A stretch of DNA of 64,000 bases, taken from assembly GCF_030813915.1 (NCBI RefSeq), contig NZ_JAUSUJ010000016.1, positions 110,661 through 174,660 on the forward strand. The letters are read 5' to 3'. The DNA comes from Rhodoplanes tepidamans. GTDB lineage: Bacteria; Pseudomonadota; Alphaproteobacteria; Rhizobiales; Xanthobacteraceae. This document shows positions 16,641-25,176 of this stretch, piece after piece (within the stretch, counting starts at the first letter, position 1; the number at the start of each line of letters is the position of its first letter). Under the pieces are notes generated by a model that made no database searches, was not told the origin of the DNA, and was given only the letters and a program-made list of their open reading frames with translations. A program made the translations under genes and the position numbers.

Positions 16641-16666
16641 CGGCGGCGCCGCGAATGGCGCCGCCG
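16641..16666. terminator. Bidirectional hairpin after bphP
   Basis: CGGCGGCGCC and GGCGCCGCCG pair perfectly around a 6-base loop, between the convergent bphP (ends 16636) and HupE-like (ends 16683) genes. Confidence 0.6.
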
Positions 16667-16682
16667 CACCGCCACGGTGGTC

Positions 16683-17294
16683 TCACGCCAGCGCCAGCAC
16701 CACCCCGACGCCGGCCACGCAGGCGCCGGCGAGCCGGGCGGCCCGCACCGCGCCGCGCCGCTGCGCCAGCCGGCCCAGGCCGAGCCCGAGACCGATGCCG
16801 ACCGCGTGCAGCAGCGCCGTCGCCGCGACGAAGCCGAGCCCGTAGGCGAGCGGAGCCGCCGCCGCCGGCATCTCGGCGCCGTGGGCGTAGCCGTGGACGA
16901 GCCCGAAGGCGCCGACCAGGAGAGCGGCCGGCACCAGCGGCAGCCGCACCGACAGCGCCACCAGGAGACCGAGCACCACCACCGAGGCCGTGATCGCCGG
17001 CTCGACGGCCGGCAGCGGCACGCCGGCCGCGCCGAGCACCGCGCCGATCATCAGCAGTCCCACGAAGGCGGCCGGGACGGCGAGGAGCGCGGCGCCGCCC
17101 AGCGTCGCCGACCACAGGCCGACCGCCAGCATGGCGGCCAGATGGTCGAGGCCGAGCAGCGGGTGGACGAAGCCGTCGCCGAAGCCGTGGACATGGGGCG
17201 CCTGCCCGACATGCGCGGACGCCGCCGTGGCGGCGGCGAGCAGCAGTCCGCCGGCGAGCGCGGCGGTGCGGGCGACGGTGGTGACATGTGTCAT
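16683..17294 (-). CDS. HupE/UreJ family nickel or cobalt permease
   Basis: The 203-residue product has a signal peptide-like start and about six membrane segments. The family signature is HPLLGLDHLAAMLAVGLW (about residues 44-61), and a second histidine-containing motif (FGLVHGYAHG) lies near residue 142. HupE/UreJ proteins take up Ni(II), some Co(II), usually beside urease or hydrogenase genes. Neither is visible here, so the cargo is uncertain. It is 3.7 kb from a NikR locus. I looked for a cobalamin riboswitch upstream (17295-17460) and saw none. It is most simply an independent nickel uptake or redistribution permease. Confidence 0.85.
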   Translation of the reverse strand: MTHVTTVARTAALAGGLLLAAATAASAHVGQAPHVHGFGDGFVHPLLGLDHLAAMLAVGLWSATLGGAALLAVPAAFVGLLMIGAVLGAAGVPLPAVEPAITASVVVLGLLVALSVRLPLVPAALLVGAFGLVHGYAHGAEMPAAAAPLAYGLGFVAATALLHAVGIGLGLGLGRLAQRRGAVRAARLAGACVAGVGVVLALA

Positions 17295-17479
17295 CGCGAT
17301 TCTCCTGGCGCGGGTGGTGGGCCGGGGCGCGCGAACGTCGCCCGACCCGGCAGGCGGCCGGCTGCCACGCCACCGCCCCGCCCGATGGCCGACTCCGTCC
17401 TGTCCTAAGATTTTACAGATCCTTCATACCGCCGCAATGCCGAATGACGGCGCGTCAGCCGCGGCGGGCCGGGGTCGGC

Positions 17480-18448
17480 TCAGCGCGCGGCGAGGAGGTC
17501 GCGGCGCATCTCGCCGGGCGTCTTGCCGTAGCGGCGCTTGAACTGGGCCGCGAATACCGACGGATTGGCGAATCCGCTCGCGAAGGCGATCTCCTTCAGG
17601 CGGAGATGCGCCAGGCCGGGATTGCCGAGCGCCTGCAGGCTGCGCTCCAGCCGTGCCTCCAGCACGCCATCGCAGACCGTGGTGCCGGCGGCGTGAAACA
17701 AGCCGTGCAGGCAGCGCACCGAGACCCCCATGCGCTGCGCCAGCTGCGTCGGGCCGAGATCGGGATCGCCGGCCGAGGCCGCGATGATCTCGCGGCAGCG
17801 TCGCATCATGGCGGCCTGGCGCGGGCTCAGCCCGGGCTGCGCCTCCGCGCCCTCCTCGAGCAGCACCGCGATGCTCGCCAGCGCGAGGCGGAGCGATGCG
17901 GGCGAAAGCGACGCGCCGTCGGCCGCCATCGGCCCGCCGGTGCGCGCCGTTCCGGCGAGGCCGACCAGGAGGTCGCGCGACACCCTGCCGACCAGCCCGC
18001 GCATGGCGACGGCCCGGCAGACATGGTCGTGCGGCCGCCGCAGGAAGGCCTCGAGGAGCGAGGCCGGCGCCGTGAGATTGATCACGTCGGCCGGATCGTC
18101 GTGGCGGATCTCGTACGGTTCGGAGGCGGCGAACAGGGTCGCCATGCCGTCGGTGAGGAGACAGGAGCGGCCGCGCTGCTCGAACGCCACCCGGCCGCGG
18201 TTCACCAGGGCGACGACGAAGACCTCGTCGCGCTGGTGCGCGGCGTGGCGGCGGGTGCGCACCCCGAGCTCGTTGTCGCTCTCCACCTCGACCAGCCGGA
18301 TCGGCCCGTCGCCGAGCGCGACGATGCGTCCGGTGAAGCGGTCCGGCCGACGGATCGAGAGATCGGCCTCGCCGAAATGCCAGGCGATGGCGTCCTGCCA
18401 GATCTGCCGCTTGCGTCCCGGCTCGAGTCCGAGATCGACCCTGACCAT
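17480..18448 (-). CDS. AraC family transcriptional regulator
   Basis: The 322-residue product has an N-terminal cupin-like sensing region and a C-terminal AraC/XylS domain with two helix-turn-helices (about 220-315: LGPTQLAQRMGVSVRCLHGLF, then LKEIAFASGFANPSVFAAQFK). The terminal RRYGKTPGEMRR is the classic AraC signature. It resembles AraC-binding-like proteins of the FeaR/NphR group that respond to aromatic or amine compounds. It is divergent from an SDR-cupin-TctC operon (271-bp gap) and is the obvious candidate regulator of it. Confidence 0.9.
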   Translation of the reverse strand: MVRVDLGLEPGRKRQIWQDAIAWHFGEADLSIRRPDRFTGRIVALGDGPIRLVEVESDNELGVRTRRHAAHQRDEVFVVALVNRGRVAFEQRGRSCLLTDGMATLFAASEPYEIRHDDPADVINLTAPASLLEAFLRRPHDHVCRAVAMRGLVGRVSRDLLVGLAGTARTGGPMAADGASLSPASLRLALASIAVLLEEGAEAQPGLSPRQAAMMRRCREIIAASAGDPDLGPTQLAQRMGVSVRCLHGLFHAAGTTVCDGVLEARLERSLQALGNPGLAHLRLKEIAFASGFANPSVFAAQFKRRYGKTPGEMRRDLLAAR

Positions 18449-18719
18449 GCTCGCCTCCCGCGACTGCGTCGATCGTCCGCGTCTCTTTTTTCGGCGATCC
18501 TAGGGGCCGCCGGAGGCCGCCGCAACACGCGCTGCAGCATGACGGCCCGGGAGCGGGCGGGACGGCCGCCCTGTCCGCCGAGCGCACGATCTCTGTCGCC
18601 GGGGCGCAGAAGGCCGCCGGCGGCTTTGACGGCGCCGGCAGCGCATGCAGAGCTGGCCGACATCGCGGCGGACCTCGGTGACCGGGCGCGCCGGCCGCGT
18701 GGACTCTCCAGGGACCGCC

Positions 18720-19520
18720 ATGCCGGACGACTCGCTGCTGCACCGCGACACCCGCCGCCTCGATGGACTCGTCGCCGTCGTCACCGGAGCGGCCTTCGGA
18801 CCAAAGGCCGCGCTCGGCTCGGTGTTCGCCGCGGCGCTCGCCGCCGCCGGCGCCAGCGTGGTGGTGGCCGACATCGTGGATGCCGAGCCGGTCGCCGCGG
18901 CGCTGCGCGCGAAGGGCGGCCGGGCCGTCGCCGTGCCGGTCGACGTCACCGACGAAGGCGCGGTCGAGGCGATGGCCGCCAAGGCCGAGGAGGTGTTCGG
19001 CCGCCTCGACATCCTGGTCAACAACGCCGTGGTCGGCTCCAACATTCCGCCCGTCCCCCTCGCCGAGCTCGACGTCGCGGCCTTCGACCGGGTGATCGCG
19101 GTCGGCCTGCGCGGCAGCGTCCTGTGCGCCAAGGCGGCGGCCCCCCGCATGGCCCGCAACGGCTGGGGCAAGATCGTCAACATCGGCTCGACCACCATGC
19201 AGGAGGGCCTGCCGAACCGCCTGCACTATGTGAGCATGAAGGGCGGCGTGCTGGCGCTGACGCGGGCGCTCGCCCGCGAGCTCGGGCCGCAGGGCATCCG
19301 GGTCAACACGCTCGCCACCGGCCTCGTCGCCAATCCGGCGGCCGGCGCCGCCTTCGCGGCCAGGCCCGAGCTCGTCGCGAAGATCCGCGCCGCCCGCGCC
19401 ATCCCGGAGGACGTGACGCCGGACGACCTCGCCGGGCCGCTCGTCTTCCTGTGCTCGCCCGAGAGCGACGCCATCACGGGCCAGTTCATCGTCGCCGACA
19501 AGGGCGCCCATTTCACGTGA
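18720..19520 (+). CDS. Short-chain dehydrogenase/reductase, FabG-like
   Basis: The 266-residue product has the SDR fold: NNAV in place of NNAG, catalytic Ser in NIGSTT, and YVSMK (YxxxK). The cofactor motif is atypical: TGAAFG (residues 22-27) followed by PKAALG rather than the usual TGxxxGIG, so the glycine-rich turn is altered. FabG-like enzymes use NAD(P)H on diverse ketones or alcohols. It is the first gene of an operon with a cupin (14-base gap) and a TctC receptor, so its substrate is probably the compound brought in by that receptor. An AraC gene is divergent. Confidence 0.88.
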   Translation: MPDDSLLHRDTRRLDGLVAVVTGAAFGPKAALGSVFAAALAAAGASVVVADIVDAEPVAAALRAKGGRAVAVPVDVTDEGAVEAMAAKAEEVFGRLDILVNNAVVGSNIPPVPLAELDVAAFDRVIAVGLRGSVLCAKAAAPRMARNGWGKIVNIGSTTMQEGLPNRLHYVSMKGGVLALTRALARELGPQGIRVNTLATGLVANPAAGAAFAARPELVAKIRAARAIPEDVTPDDLAGPLVFLCSPESDAITGQFIVADKGAHFT

Positions 19521-19533
19521 GAAGGACGCGGAG

Positions 19534-19953
19534 ATGACGAACCAGACACCGAAGCCGTCCGACAAGCCCCTCGTCACCAAGGCGGGGGAGAACGAATACG
19601 TGTTCGACCTCACGTCCATCGCGTCGCTCGACGTCGGCCGCGGCTACACCTCGGCGACCGGCAAGGTCGTGCAGGGCGAGCGCATGATGTGCGGCCTGGT
19701 GCGACTGAAGGCCGGCGAGGTGACCGAGTCGCACAGCCATCCCAACGAGCAGTGGACCTACATCATCGAGGGCGTGATGCACGCCGAGGTCGACGGCCGG
19801 ACCTTCGTGGCCGGCCCCGGCACGGTGATCTACCAGCCCTCGAACGTCGTCCACGGCGGCCGCGCCGGACCCGACGCCGACGTCGTCTTCTTCACCGTGA
19901 AGGACACCTCGCACGGCCTCTACGGCACGCGCGCCGGCAAGACCTCCGGCTGA
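19534..19953 (+). CDS. Cupin domain protein
   Basis: The 139-residue product is a single-domain cupin. The first metal-binding motif is ESHSHPNEQWTYIIEG (H67 and H69, with E72 nearby) and the second has H106 or so in NVVHGG. These ligands would bind Fe, Mn or Zn. It is 14 bases after the SDR gene and 51 before the TctC gene. Single-domain cupins in such clusters often act as isomerases, decarboxylases or dioxygenases on small carboxylates. I cannot tell which. There is no signal peptide, so it acts in the cytoplasm. Confidence 0.85.
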   Translation: MTNQTPKPSDKPLVTKAGENEYVFDLTSIASLDVGRGYTSATGKVVQGERMMCGLVRLKAGEVTESHSHPNEQWTYIIEGVMHAEVDGRTFVAGPGTVIYQPSNVVHGGRAGPDADVVFFTVKDTSHGLYGTRAGKTSG

Positions 19954-20004
19954 TCCGGCGGCACGCCGGCTCCGCAACGACAACGACGATCAGAGGAAGC
20001 GAAC

Positions 20005-21000
20005 ATGAAGAGTCCGATCCGTCTCGCCGTCGCCTGCTTCGCCGCCGCCGGCCTGCTCGCCGGAGGAGCGCCCGGCGCCGCGGCCCAGAGCTGGCCGCAG
20101 AAGCCGATCCGCATGGTCGTGCCGATCGCCGCCGGCAGCGTCACCGACGTGATCCTGCGCGCCGCCGCCAACGAGCTGCAGCCGCGTCTCGGCCAGCCGA
20201 TCATCATCGAGAACAAGGGCGGCGCCGCCGGCATCCTGGGCGCCACCGCCTGCGCCCAGTCGGCGCCGGACGGCCACACCTTCTGCGCCGTCTATCACAA
20301 CACCATGTCGTACAACCCGCTGCTGTTCACCAAGCTGCCCTACAGCCCGGACGACATCGTGCCGGTCGGCCGGCTGTTCTTCCTGGTCGAGGGCGTGTTC
20401 GTGTCGACCGATCTCGGCGTCTCGACGGTCGCCGAGCTGAAGGCGAAAGCCCAGGCCAGACCCGACGCGCTGAACTACGCGACGCTCGGCGAGGGCTCGC
20501 TGCCCGATCTGTTCCTGCGCTGGACCAACAACCAGTGGAACACCAAGATCCAGGGCATCCCCTACAAGGGCGGCGGCCCGGCCGCGCAGGCCCTGATGGC
20601 CGGCGAGGCGCAGATGACGCGGTTCGGCGTCGGCAACTTCCGGGCGGCGCTGCAGAGCGGCAAGGTGAAGGCTCTGGCGGTGTCGTCGCCGGAGCGCTCG
20701 CCCCTGCTGCCCGAGGTGCCGACCGCCGCCGAGGCGGGGCTCGGCGGTTATCCGGGGATCGGCTGGTGGGGGCTCGGCGCACCGAAGGGCACGCCTCCCG
20801 AGGTGATCGCCCGGCTCGCGGCGGAGTTCGCCAGGCTGTTCTCCGAGCCGAAGTTCAAGGCCTTCCTGGACCAGCAGGCGGTGATGTCGGCGCCGACCGG
20901 CCCGGAGGCCTTCGTCGCCTTCCTGGCCGAGGACCGCAAGGCGGCCGAGCAGCTCATCCGGATCGCCGACACCAGGCCCGAGGAATACAAGGGCCAGTGA
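20005..21000 (+). CDS. Tripartite tricarboxylate transporter substrate-binding protein (TctC/Bug family)
   Basis: The 331-residue periplasmic receptor has a Sec signal (cleavage after GAAAQ) and the mature start SWPQKPIRMVVPIAAG. The second family motif is PYKGGGPAAQALMAGEAQ. It is third in the SDR-cupin operon, with a GAGGAAG ribosome-binding sequence before the ATG at 20005. No membrane subunits accompany it. The divergent AraC gene suggests a substrate-inducible uptake and catabolic unit. It shares the family with receptors at 4388 and 62727, but its divergent sequence implies a different ligand. Confidence 0.92.
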   Translation: MKSPIRLAVACFAAAGLLAGGAPGAAAQSWPQKPIRMVVPIAAGSVTDVILRAAANELQPRLGQPIIIENKGGAAGILGATACAQSAPDGHTFCAVYHNTMSYNPLLFTKLPYSPDDIVPVGRLFFLVEGVFVSTDLGVSTVAELKAKAQARPDALNYATLGEGSLPDLFLRWTNNQWNTKIQGIPYKGGGPAAQALMAGEAQMTRFGVGNFRAALQSGKVKALAVSSPERSPLLPEVPTAAEAGLGGYPGIGWWGLGAPKGTPPEVIARLAAEFARLFSEPKFKAFLDQQAVMSAPTGPEAFVAFLAEDRKAAEQLIRIADTRPEEYKGQ

Positions 21001-21019
21001 GGCCGGCGCGGCCCGCCGC

Positions 21020-21580
21020 CTATCCGGCGCGGCGCCGGCGCTTCGGCGCCGCGCCGCGCCGCGGGGTCGCGGCGCCGTGCGCGTGCGGATGATCGTGCGG
21101 ATGATCGTGGCCGTGCGCGTGGCGGTGCCCCGGCCCGGCGCCGCGCGGGGCATCGTGTTCGGTCGCGGAGGCCGCCTCCGGCACGACGTAGAGCTGGCCG
21201 TGCCGCACGCCGCGCTGGGTGATCACGCTGTCGGCGAAGGACTGGACCTCGCCGACGGTCCCGCGCAGCACCGCGACCTCCAGGCAGTCGTCGTGCGACA
21301 GATGCACGTGCATGGTGGCGACCGACAGGCCGTGGTGCTCGTGCTGGCTGTTGGTCAACCGCCGCGCGAGATCGCGGGTCTCGTGCTCGTAGACATAGGC
21401 GAGCGCCGCGACGCAGTCTCCGTCGCCGCCGTCGCCGTCCTGGCGGATCCGCTCCGCCGCATCGGCCTGGCGCACCATGTCGCGAATGGCTTCGGACCGG
21501 TTCTGGTAGCCGCGGCGCGCGCACAGCGCGTCGAGCGCCTCGAGAAGATCGTCGTCGATGGCGATCGTGACCCGTTGCAT
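21020..21580 (-). CDS. nikR: Nickel-responsive regulator NikR with extended polyhistidine tail
   Basis: NikR is a ribbon-helix-helix repressor with an ACT-like nickel domain. The DNA-binding ribbon-helix-helix is at about residues 2-45. The four nickel ligands of E. coli NikR align as H80, H91, H93 and C99 with identical spacing. Normal NikR is 130-150 residues; this one is 186. After residue 150 it has a tail in which every second residue from 152 to 168 is histidine (nine in all), then a basic end (KRRRRAG). It converges on the TctC gene with a 20-base gap and is divergent from a TonB receptor gene, which it presumably represses when nickel is plentiful. Confidence 0.95.
   Translation of the reverse strand: MQRVTIAIDDDLLEALDALCARRGYQNRSEAIRDMVRQADAAERIRQDGDGGDGDCVAALAYVYEHETRDLARRLTNSQHEHHGLSVATMHVHLSHDDCLEVAVLRGTVGEVQSFADSVITQRGVRHGQLYVVPEAASATEHDAPRGAGPGHRHAHGHDHPHDHPHAHGAATPRRGAAPKRRRRAG
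21083..21106. repeat. 12-bp tandem repeat in the NikR His-tail coding region
   Basis: GTGCGGATGATC occurs twice in tandem (21083-21094 and 21095-21106). On the minus strand the repeats encode four-residue blocks of the histidine tail. Such units can expand or contract, changing tail length without a frameshift. Confidence 0.85.
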
Positions 21581-21812
21581 GCGAGCGGCTCCGTTCTGGC
21601 TCCTGCCGATGCGCCTTGCCCGGCGCGGCGGGCGCGACCGTAGGACGCCGGGCCCGCCTTGTCACGCGGGGCGGCGGCGGCGCCCGCGGCTCCCTCACGA
21701 GAGGACGGCGGCCGCCCCGCCACCGAACGCGGCGCCCGGCCGGTCTCCGGCGGGGCGCCCCGCGGCACGGTCCGGACACGGTCGTCGCGGCACGGGCGGA
21801 GGACCGCACCCG

Positions 21813-21875
21813 CGTATGATGATTACGTAATTTATTCCTACTCAGTGTGTTATGAATCGGTTAAAATTTCCTAAT
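21813..21875. promoter_or_regulatory. AT-rich promoter island with palindrome; candidate NikR operator
   Basis: A stretch of about 60 bp is strikingly AT-rich compared with its flanks. It contains the perfect 10-bp palindrome ATTACGTAAT at 21822-21831 and several TAT/ATA-type half-sites. It lies between nikR and the TonB receptor gene, where a NikR site is expected. The rest of the 370-bp gap (21581-21812 and 21876-21950) is GC-rich and I see no other element in it. Confidence 0.5.
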
Positions 21876-21950
21876 AGCGTCCGCGCCGAAGCCTCGGGAC
21901 CCGAGCCTCGTCGTGCGGGGCGCCCGTCGCGATTCAGGAATTGCAGGTCC

Positions 21951-24314
21951 ATGTCACGTCTCTCCCGAATGCGATGCTCGCCGCGCGGGGCATCCCCGCT
22001 CTCCCTCCCGTCTCCGGCGCACCGGTCTCTCCGGACGACGGCGTCGCGCGCGACCCTGGTGCGCCTCGCGATTCTCGCCCTGCTGCCGGCGAGCCTGGCG
22101 CCGGCGGCCGCCCAGGAGGCCGCGACCGGCGGCGCGACCGCGTCGGCCGGAGCGACGGCGGAGCGAAGCGACACCCGTCTGCCGCCCCTCACCGTGACGG
22201 CCCCGCGGCGTTCGTCGCGCCCGGCCTCGTCGGCGGCCGACGGCCGCACGTCGCGAGGCGCCGAGCCGGCCCCGACGCCGGTGGCCGCAGGGACCGCCCC
22301 GGCGACCGGCCTGATGCTCTCCGGCCCGGGCGGCGAAGGCGGCCCCGGTCGCGGTCAGCTCTCGACCGCCGCCTCGGCCCAGCCGGCGGCCAGCACCACG
22401 CTCGACTCCGCCTGGATCAGCCGCACGCCGGTGTCGACCTATGGCGACCTGTTCCGATCGGTGCCGGGCATGAACGTCTCCAACTTCGGCCAGGGCGCCA
22501 TCGGTTACGGCATCTCGATGCGCGGCTTCAACGAGGGCGACCACGGCCGCGACGTCGCCTATGCGATCGACGGCGTGCCGGTCAACATCGTGTCGTCCCT
22601 GCACATCCCGAGCTATGCCGATCTCAACCCGCTGATCCCCGAGACGGTGCGCAGCATCGAGATCATCCGCGGACCGTTCTCGGTGGAGTTCGGCGATGCC
22701 AATGTCGGCGGCTCGGTCAACATCGTCACCAAGCGCTCCGAGCCGTTCGCCACCGTCACGGCCTCGGGCGGGTCGTTCGCGACGGGGCGCGGGCTCGCCA
22801 CCATCAGCAGCCAGGGCGGTGCCTTCGAGCCCTATGTGGCGTGGGAGGGCTACCGCACCGACGGCTACCGCGACAACAGCTTCATCGATCGCTACAACGG
22901 CTTCAACAAGGTCTCGACCCGGGTCGGCGAAGACGGCGTGCTGTCGCTGCGCGTGCAGGCCTACGGCACCGACTTCGGCGCGGCGAGCTACATCAGCCGC
23001 GACGCCGTGCGGGCCGGCACGCTGTCGCCGAAGACCGCGATCAACGACACCGACGGCGGCAACCGGTACTACGAGAACATCGTCGCCAACTACGTGTCGG
23101 GCGCGACCGACCAGGAGCTGTCGGGCGTGCTGTTCGTCAGCCACGACACGTTCAACCGCTGGTCCGATTTCGGCAGCGGCCAGCGCTGGCAGAACGACGA
23201 GCGCGTCACCGCCGGCGGCACCATCCGCAAGGTGTGGACCGGCGCGGTCTCCGACGTGCTGCCGGTCCAGATCCTCGCCGGCGGCAACTGGCGCACCGAC
23301 CTGATCGACAGCTTCCAGGGCCGCACCGTCGCGCGCCATCTCACCACGGCGCAGCTCAGCGCCGCCACCGAGCAGACCAACCTCGCCGGCTTCGCGCAGC
23401 TCCAGGTGAAGCCGACCGAATGGCTGAAGATCACCGGCGGCGGCCGCTTCGACCAGTTCTACTACGACGTCACCGACAACCTCACGCCGGCGAACTCGAT
23501 CACGACGTCGCCCGGCGTGCTCAGCCCCAAGGCCGGCCTGTCGATCACGCCGCTCTCGTGGCTCGAGCTCTACGGCAATTACGGCCAGGGCTTCCGCAGC
23601 TACGGCTCGACCGAGCTGATCGACAATCCCGCTCTCAAGCCGTTCAAGATCGAGAGCCAGGAGGCCGGGGCGCGCCTCGTGTTCGACCGCGTCAGCATCC
23701 AAGGCGACGTGTGGACGACGACCTCGGAGAACGAGTCGTTCCAGGCGGCGCCGAGCCTGCCGGTGACCTATCTGGGCGCGGCGCGGCGCGACGGCTTCGA
23801 CATCGACACCCGCTTCGCACTGGTGCGCGAGCCCGGCCGCAACATCGCGCTGTTCGCCAATTACGGCGGCGTGCGGGCGGTGCTGCTCGACGCCGCGCCG
23901 TCCTACTACGTGCCGAACGTGCCGAGCTACGTCGCCAATCTCGGCATCGACTTCGACGTCGCCACGCGCGGCACCGAGCGGCTCTACGGCTCCGCCTACG
24001 TGACCTTCGTGGGCAAGAAGAACCTCACCCAGGACGGCCTGCTCAGCACCGAGCCGTATTCGCGCGTCACCGGCCGGCTCGCCTATGCCTGGGCCGAGGG
24101 CTGGACCGCCTTCACCCAGGCGACCTGGTATCCGGGCGACACGACGAGCGAGATCGCGCTCAATTTCGGCGATGTCGTCAACGCGTCGTCGGCCGACATC
24201 TACACCAGCCCGCAGGCCCGGCTCGCCGTGACGGCCGGCCTGATCTACCGCTTCGACACGCCGGCCTTCGGCACCGCCACTCCGCTCCCCACCACCAAGA
24301 TGGTCGTGAAATGA
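21951..24314 (+). CDS. TonB-dependent outer-membrane receptor, probable nickel receptor
   Basis: The product of about 787 residues has a signal peptide (LVRLAILALLPASLAPAAAQ), a TonB-box-like segment (LPPLTVTAP), and a plug domain (ISRTPVSTYGDLFRSVPGMN through VNIVTKRSEP) ahead of a 22-strand barrel. Its end (LIYRFDTPAF) is barrel-like. The start is uncertain: the ATG at 21951 follows AGGAATTGCAGGTCC, while the ATG at 21852 has no ribosome-binding sequence. The next gene encodes a DUF4198 protein and overlaps its stop codon by 4 bases. With the divergent nikR this strongly suggests import of nickel, perhaps as a chelate. Confidence 0.88.
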   Translation: MSRLSRMRCSPRGASPLSLPSPAHRSLRTTASRATLVRLAILALLPASLAPAAAQEAATGGATASAGATAERSDTRLPPLTVTAPRRSSRPASSAADGRTSRGAEPAPTPVAAGTAPATGLMLSGPGGEGGPGRGQLSTAASAQPAASTTLDSAWISRTPVSTYGDLFRSVPGMNVSNFGQGAIGYGISMRGFNEGDHGRDVAYAIDGVPVNIVSSLHIPSYADLNPLIPETVRSIEIIRGPFSVEFGDANVGGSVNIVTKRSEPFATVTASGGSFATGRGLATISSQGGAFEPYVAWEGYRTDGYRDNSFIDRYNGFNKVSTRVGEDGVLSLRVQAYGTDFGAASYISRDAVRAGTLSPKTAINDTDGGNRYYENIVANYVSGATDQELSGVLFVSHDTFNRWSDFGSGQRWQNDERVTAGGTIRKVWTGAVSDVLPVQILAGGNWRTDLIDSFQGRTVARHLTTAQLSAATEQTNLAGFAQLQVKPTEWLKITGGGRFDQFYYDVTDNLTPANSITTSPGVLSPKAGLSITPLSWLELYGNYGQGFRSYGSTELIDNPALKPFKIESQEAGARLVFDRVSIQGDVWTTTSENESFQAAPSLPVTYLGAARRDGFDIDTRFALVREPGRNIALFANYGGVRAVLLDAAPSYYVPNVPSYVANLGIDFDVATRGTERLYGSAYVTFVGKKNLTQDGLLSTEPYSRVTGRLAYAWAEGWTAFTQATWYPGDTTSEIALNFGDVVNASSADIYTSPQARLAVTAGLIYRFDTPAFGTATPLPTTKMVVK

Positions 24315-25075
24315 TGCTCCGCCCGCTCGCCTCCCTGGCGCTCGCCGCCGCCACGCTGTTCTCCGGCGCCGCCGCCGCGCACGACGTCTGGATCTCCGCG
24401 GTCGGCACGGGCGCCGACGCCCGCGTCGTCGTCAATTACGGCCATCCGGGCGACCGGCATCCGCCGCTGGCCGACAAGGTGCTCGAGCTCGCCGCGACGC
24501 CGGCCGGCGGCGCGCCGGTGCCGCTGAAGGCGAAGCTCGCCACCGGCGTCGTCGACGGCATCGTGGTCGCCACCGCGCCATGGACCGGCGACGCGCTGGT
24601 CGCCGGCCGCTACGACAACGGCTTCTGGGTCGAGGCGCAGGACGGCGTCCACCGCAACAGCAGCCGCCTCGTCTACCCGGACGCCAAGACGGCGATGTGG
24701 TCGATCAAGTTCGCCAAGGCGGTGGTCGGCCGCACGGCGCCGTGGGGCACGGTGCTGGGCCACGAGATGGAGATCGTGCCGCTCGCCGATCCGGCCGCCC
24801 TCACGGTCGGGGCGAAACTGCCGGTGCGGGTGCTGTTCCGCGGCGCGCCGCTCGCCGGCATCGCGGTCGAGCGCGGCGACGGCGTCACCGTGAAGGACGA
24901 GAAGGACATGCCGACCTTCAAGACCAATGCCGACGGCGTCGCCGAGATCCCGATCGAGCGGACCGGACCGCAGCTCCTCGCCGTCGACCACGAGGCGAAG
25001 CCGGCGAAGCTTCCGGCGCTCGCCGACTACGACCTCTACAACGCGACCCTGATGGTCGACGTCCCGGCCCGCTGA
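24311..25075 (+). CDS. DUF4198 periplasmic nickel-uptake accessory protein
   Basis: The 254-residue product has a signal peptide (LASLALAAATLFSGAAA, then AHDVWISA) and the mature HDVWI start with downstream YGHPGDRHPP typical of DUF4198. The family is described as substrate-specific nickel-uptake protein and often sits with NikMN-type or TonB receptors. Several histidines (in HPGDRHPP and GVHRNSS) could bind metal. The start ATG overlaps the TonB receptor's stop as ATGA, so the pair is translationally coupled. It would hand nickel across the periplasm; the inner-membrane transporter is not seen here. Confidence 0.85.
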   Translation: MMLRPLASLALAAATLFSGAAAAHDVWISAVGTGADARVVVNYGHPGDRHPPLADKVLELAATPAGGAPVPLKAKLATGVVDGIVVATAPWTGDALVAGRYDNGFWVEAQDGVHRNSSRLVYPDAKTAMWSIKFAKAVVGRTAPWGTVLGHEMEIVPLADPAALTVGAKLPVRVLFRGAPLAGIAVERGDGVTVKDEKDMPTFKTNADGVAEIPIERTGPQLLAVDHEAKPAKLPALADYDLYNATLMVDVPAR

Positions 25076-25176
25076 CGCCACCGGCCCGTTCGGCGCCGCA
25101 TCCGCGACAGCCGCGATGGTGCGAGCCGCCGAACGGAGGTAGAGTCGGCCCGTGTCGAGCGGGAGCGGCAGGCATC

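Noticed and set aside
17295..17460. Possible cobalamin riboswitch upstream of the HupE-like gene
   Set aside because: I could not find the conserved B12-box or the GCCACTG-type core on either strand.
21852..21950. Longer start for the TonB receptor
   Set aside because: No ribosome-binding sequence precedes 21852, and the extra residues would place a basic stretch before the signal peptide; kept only as an alternative.
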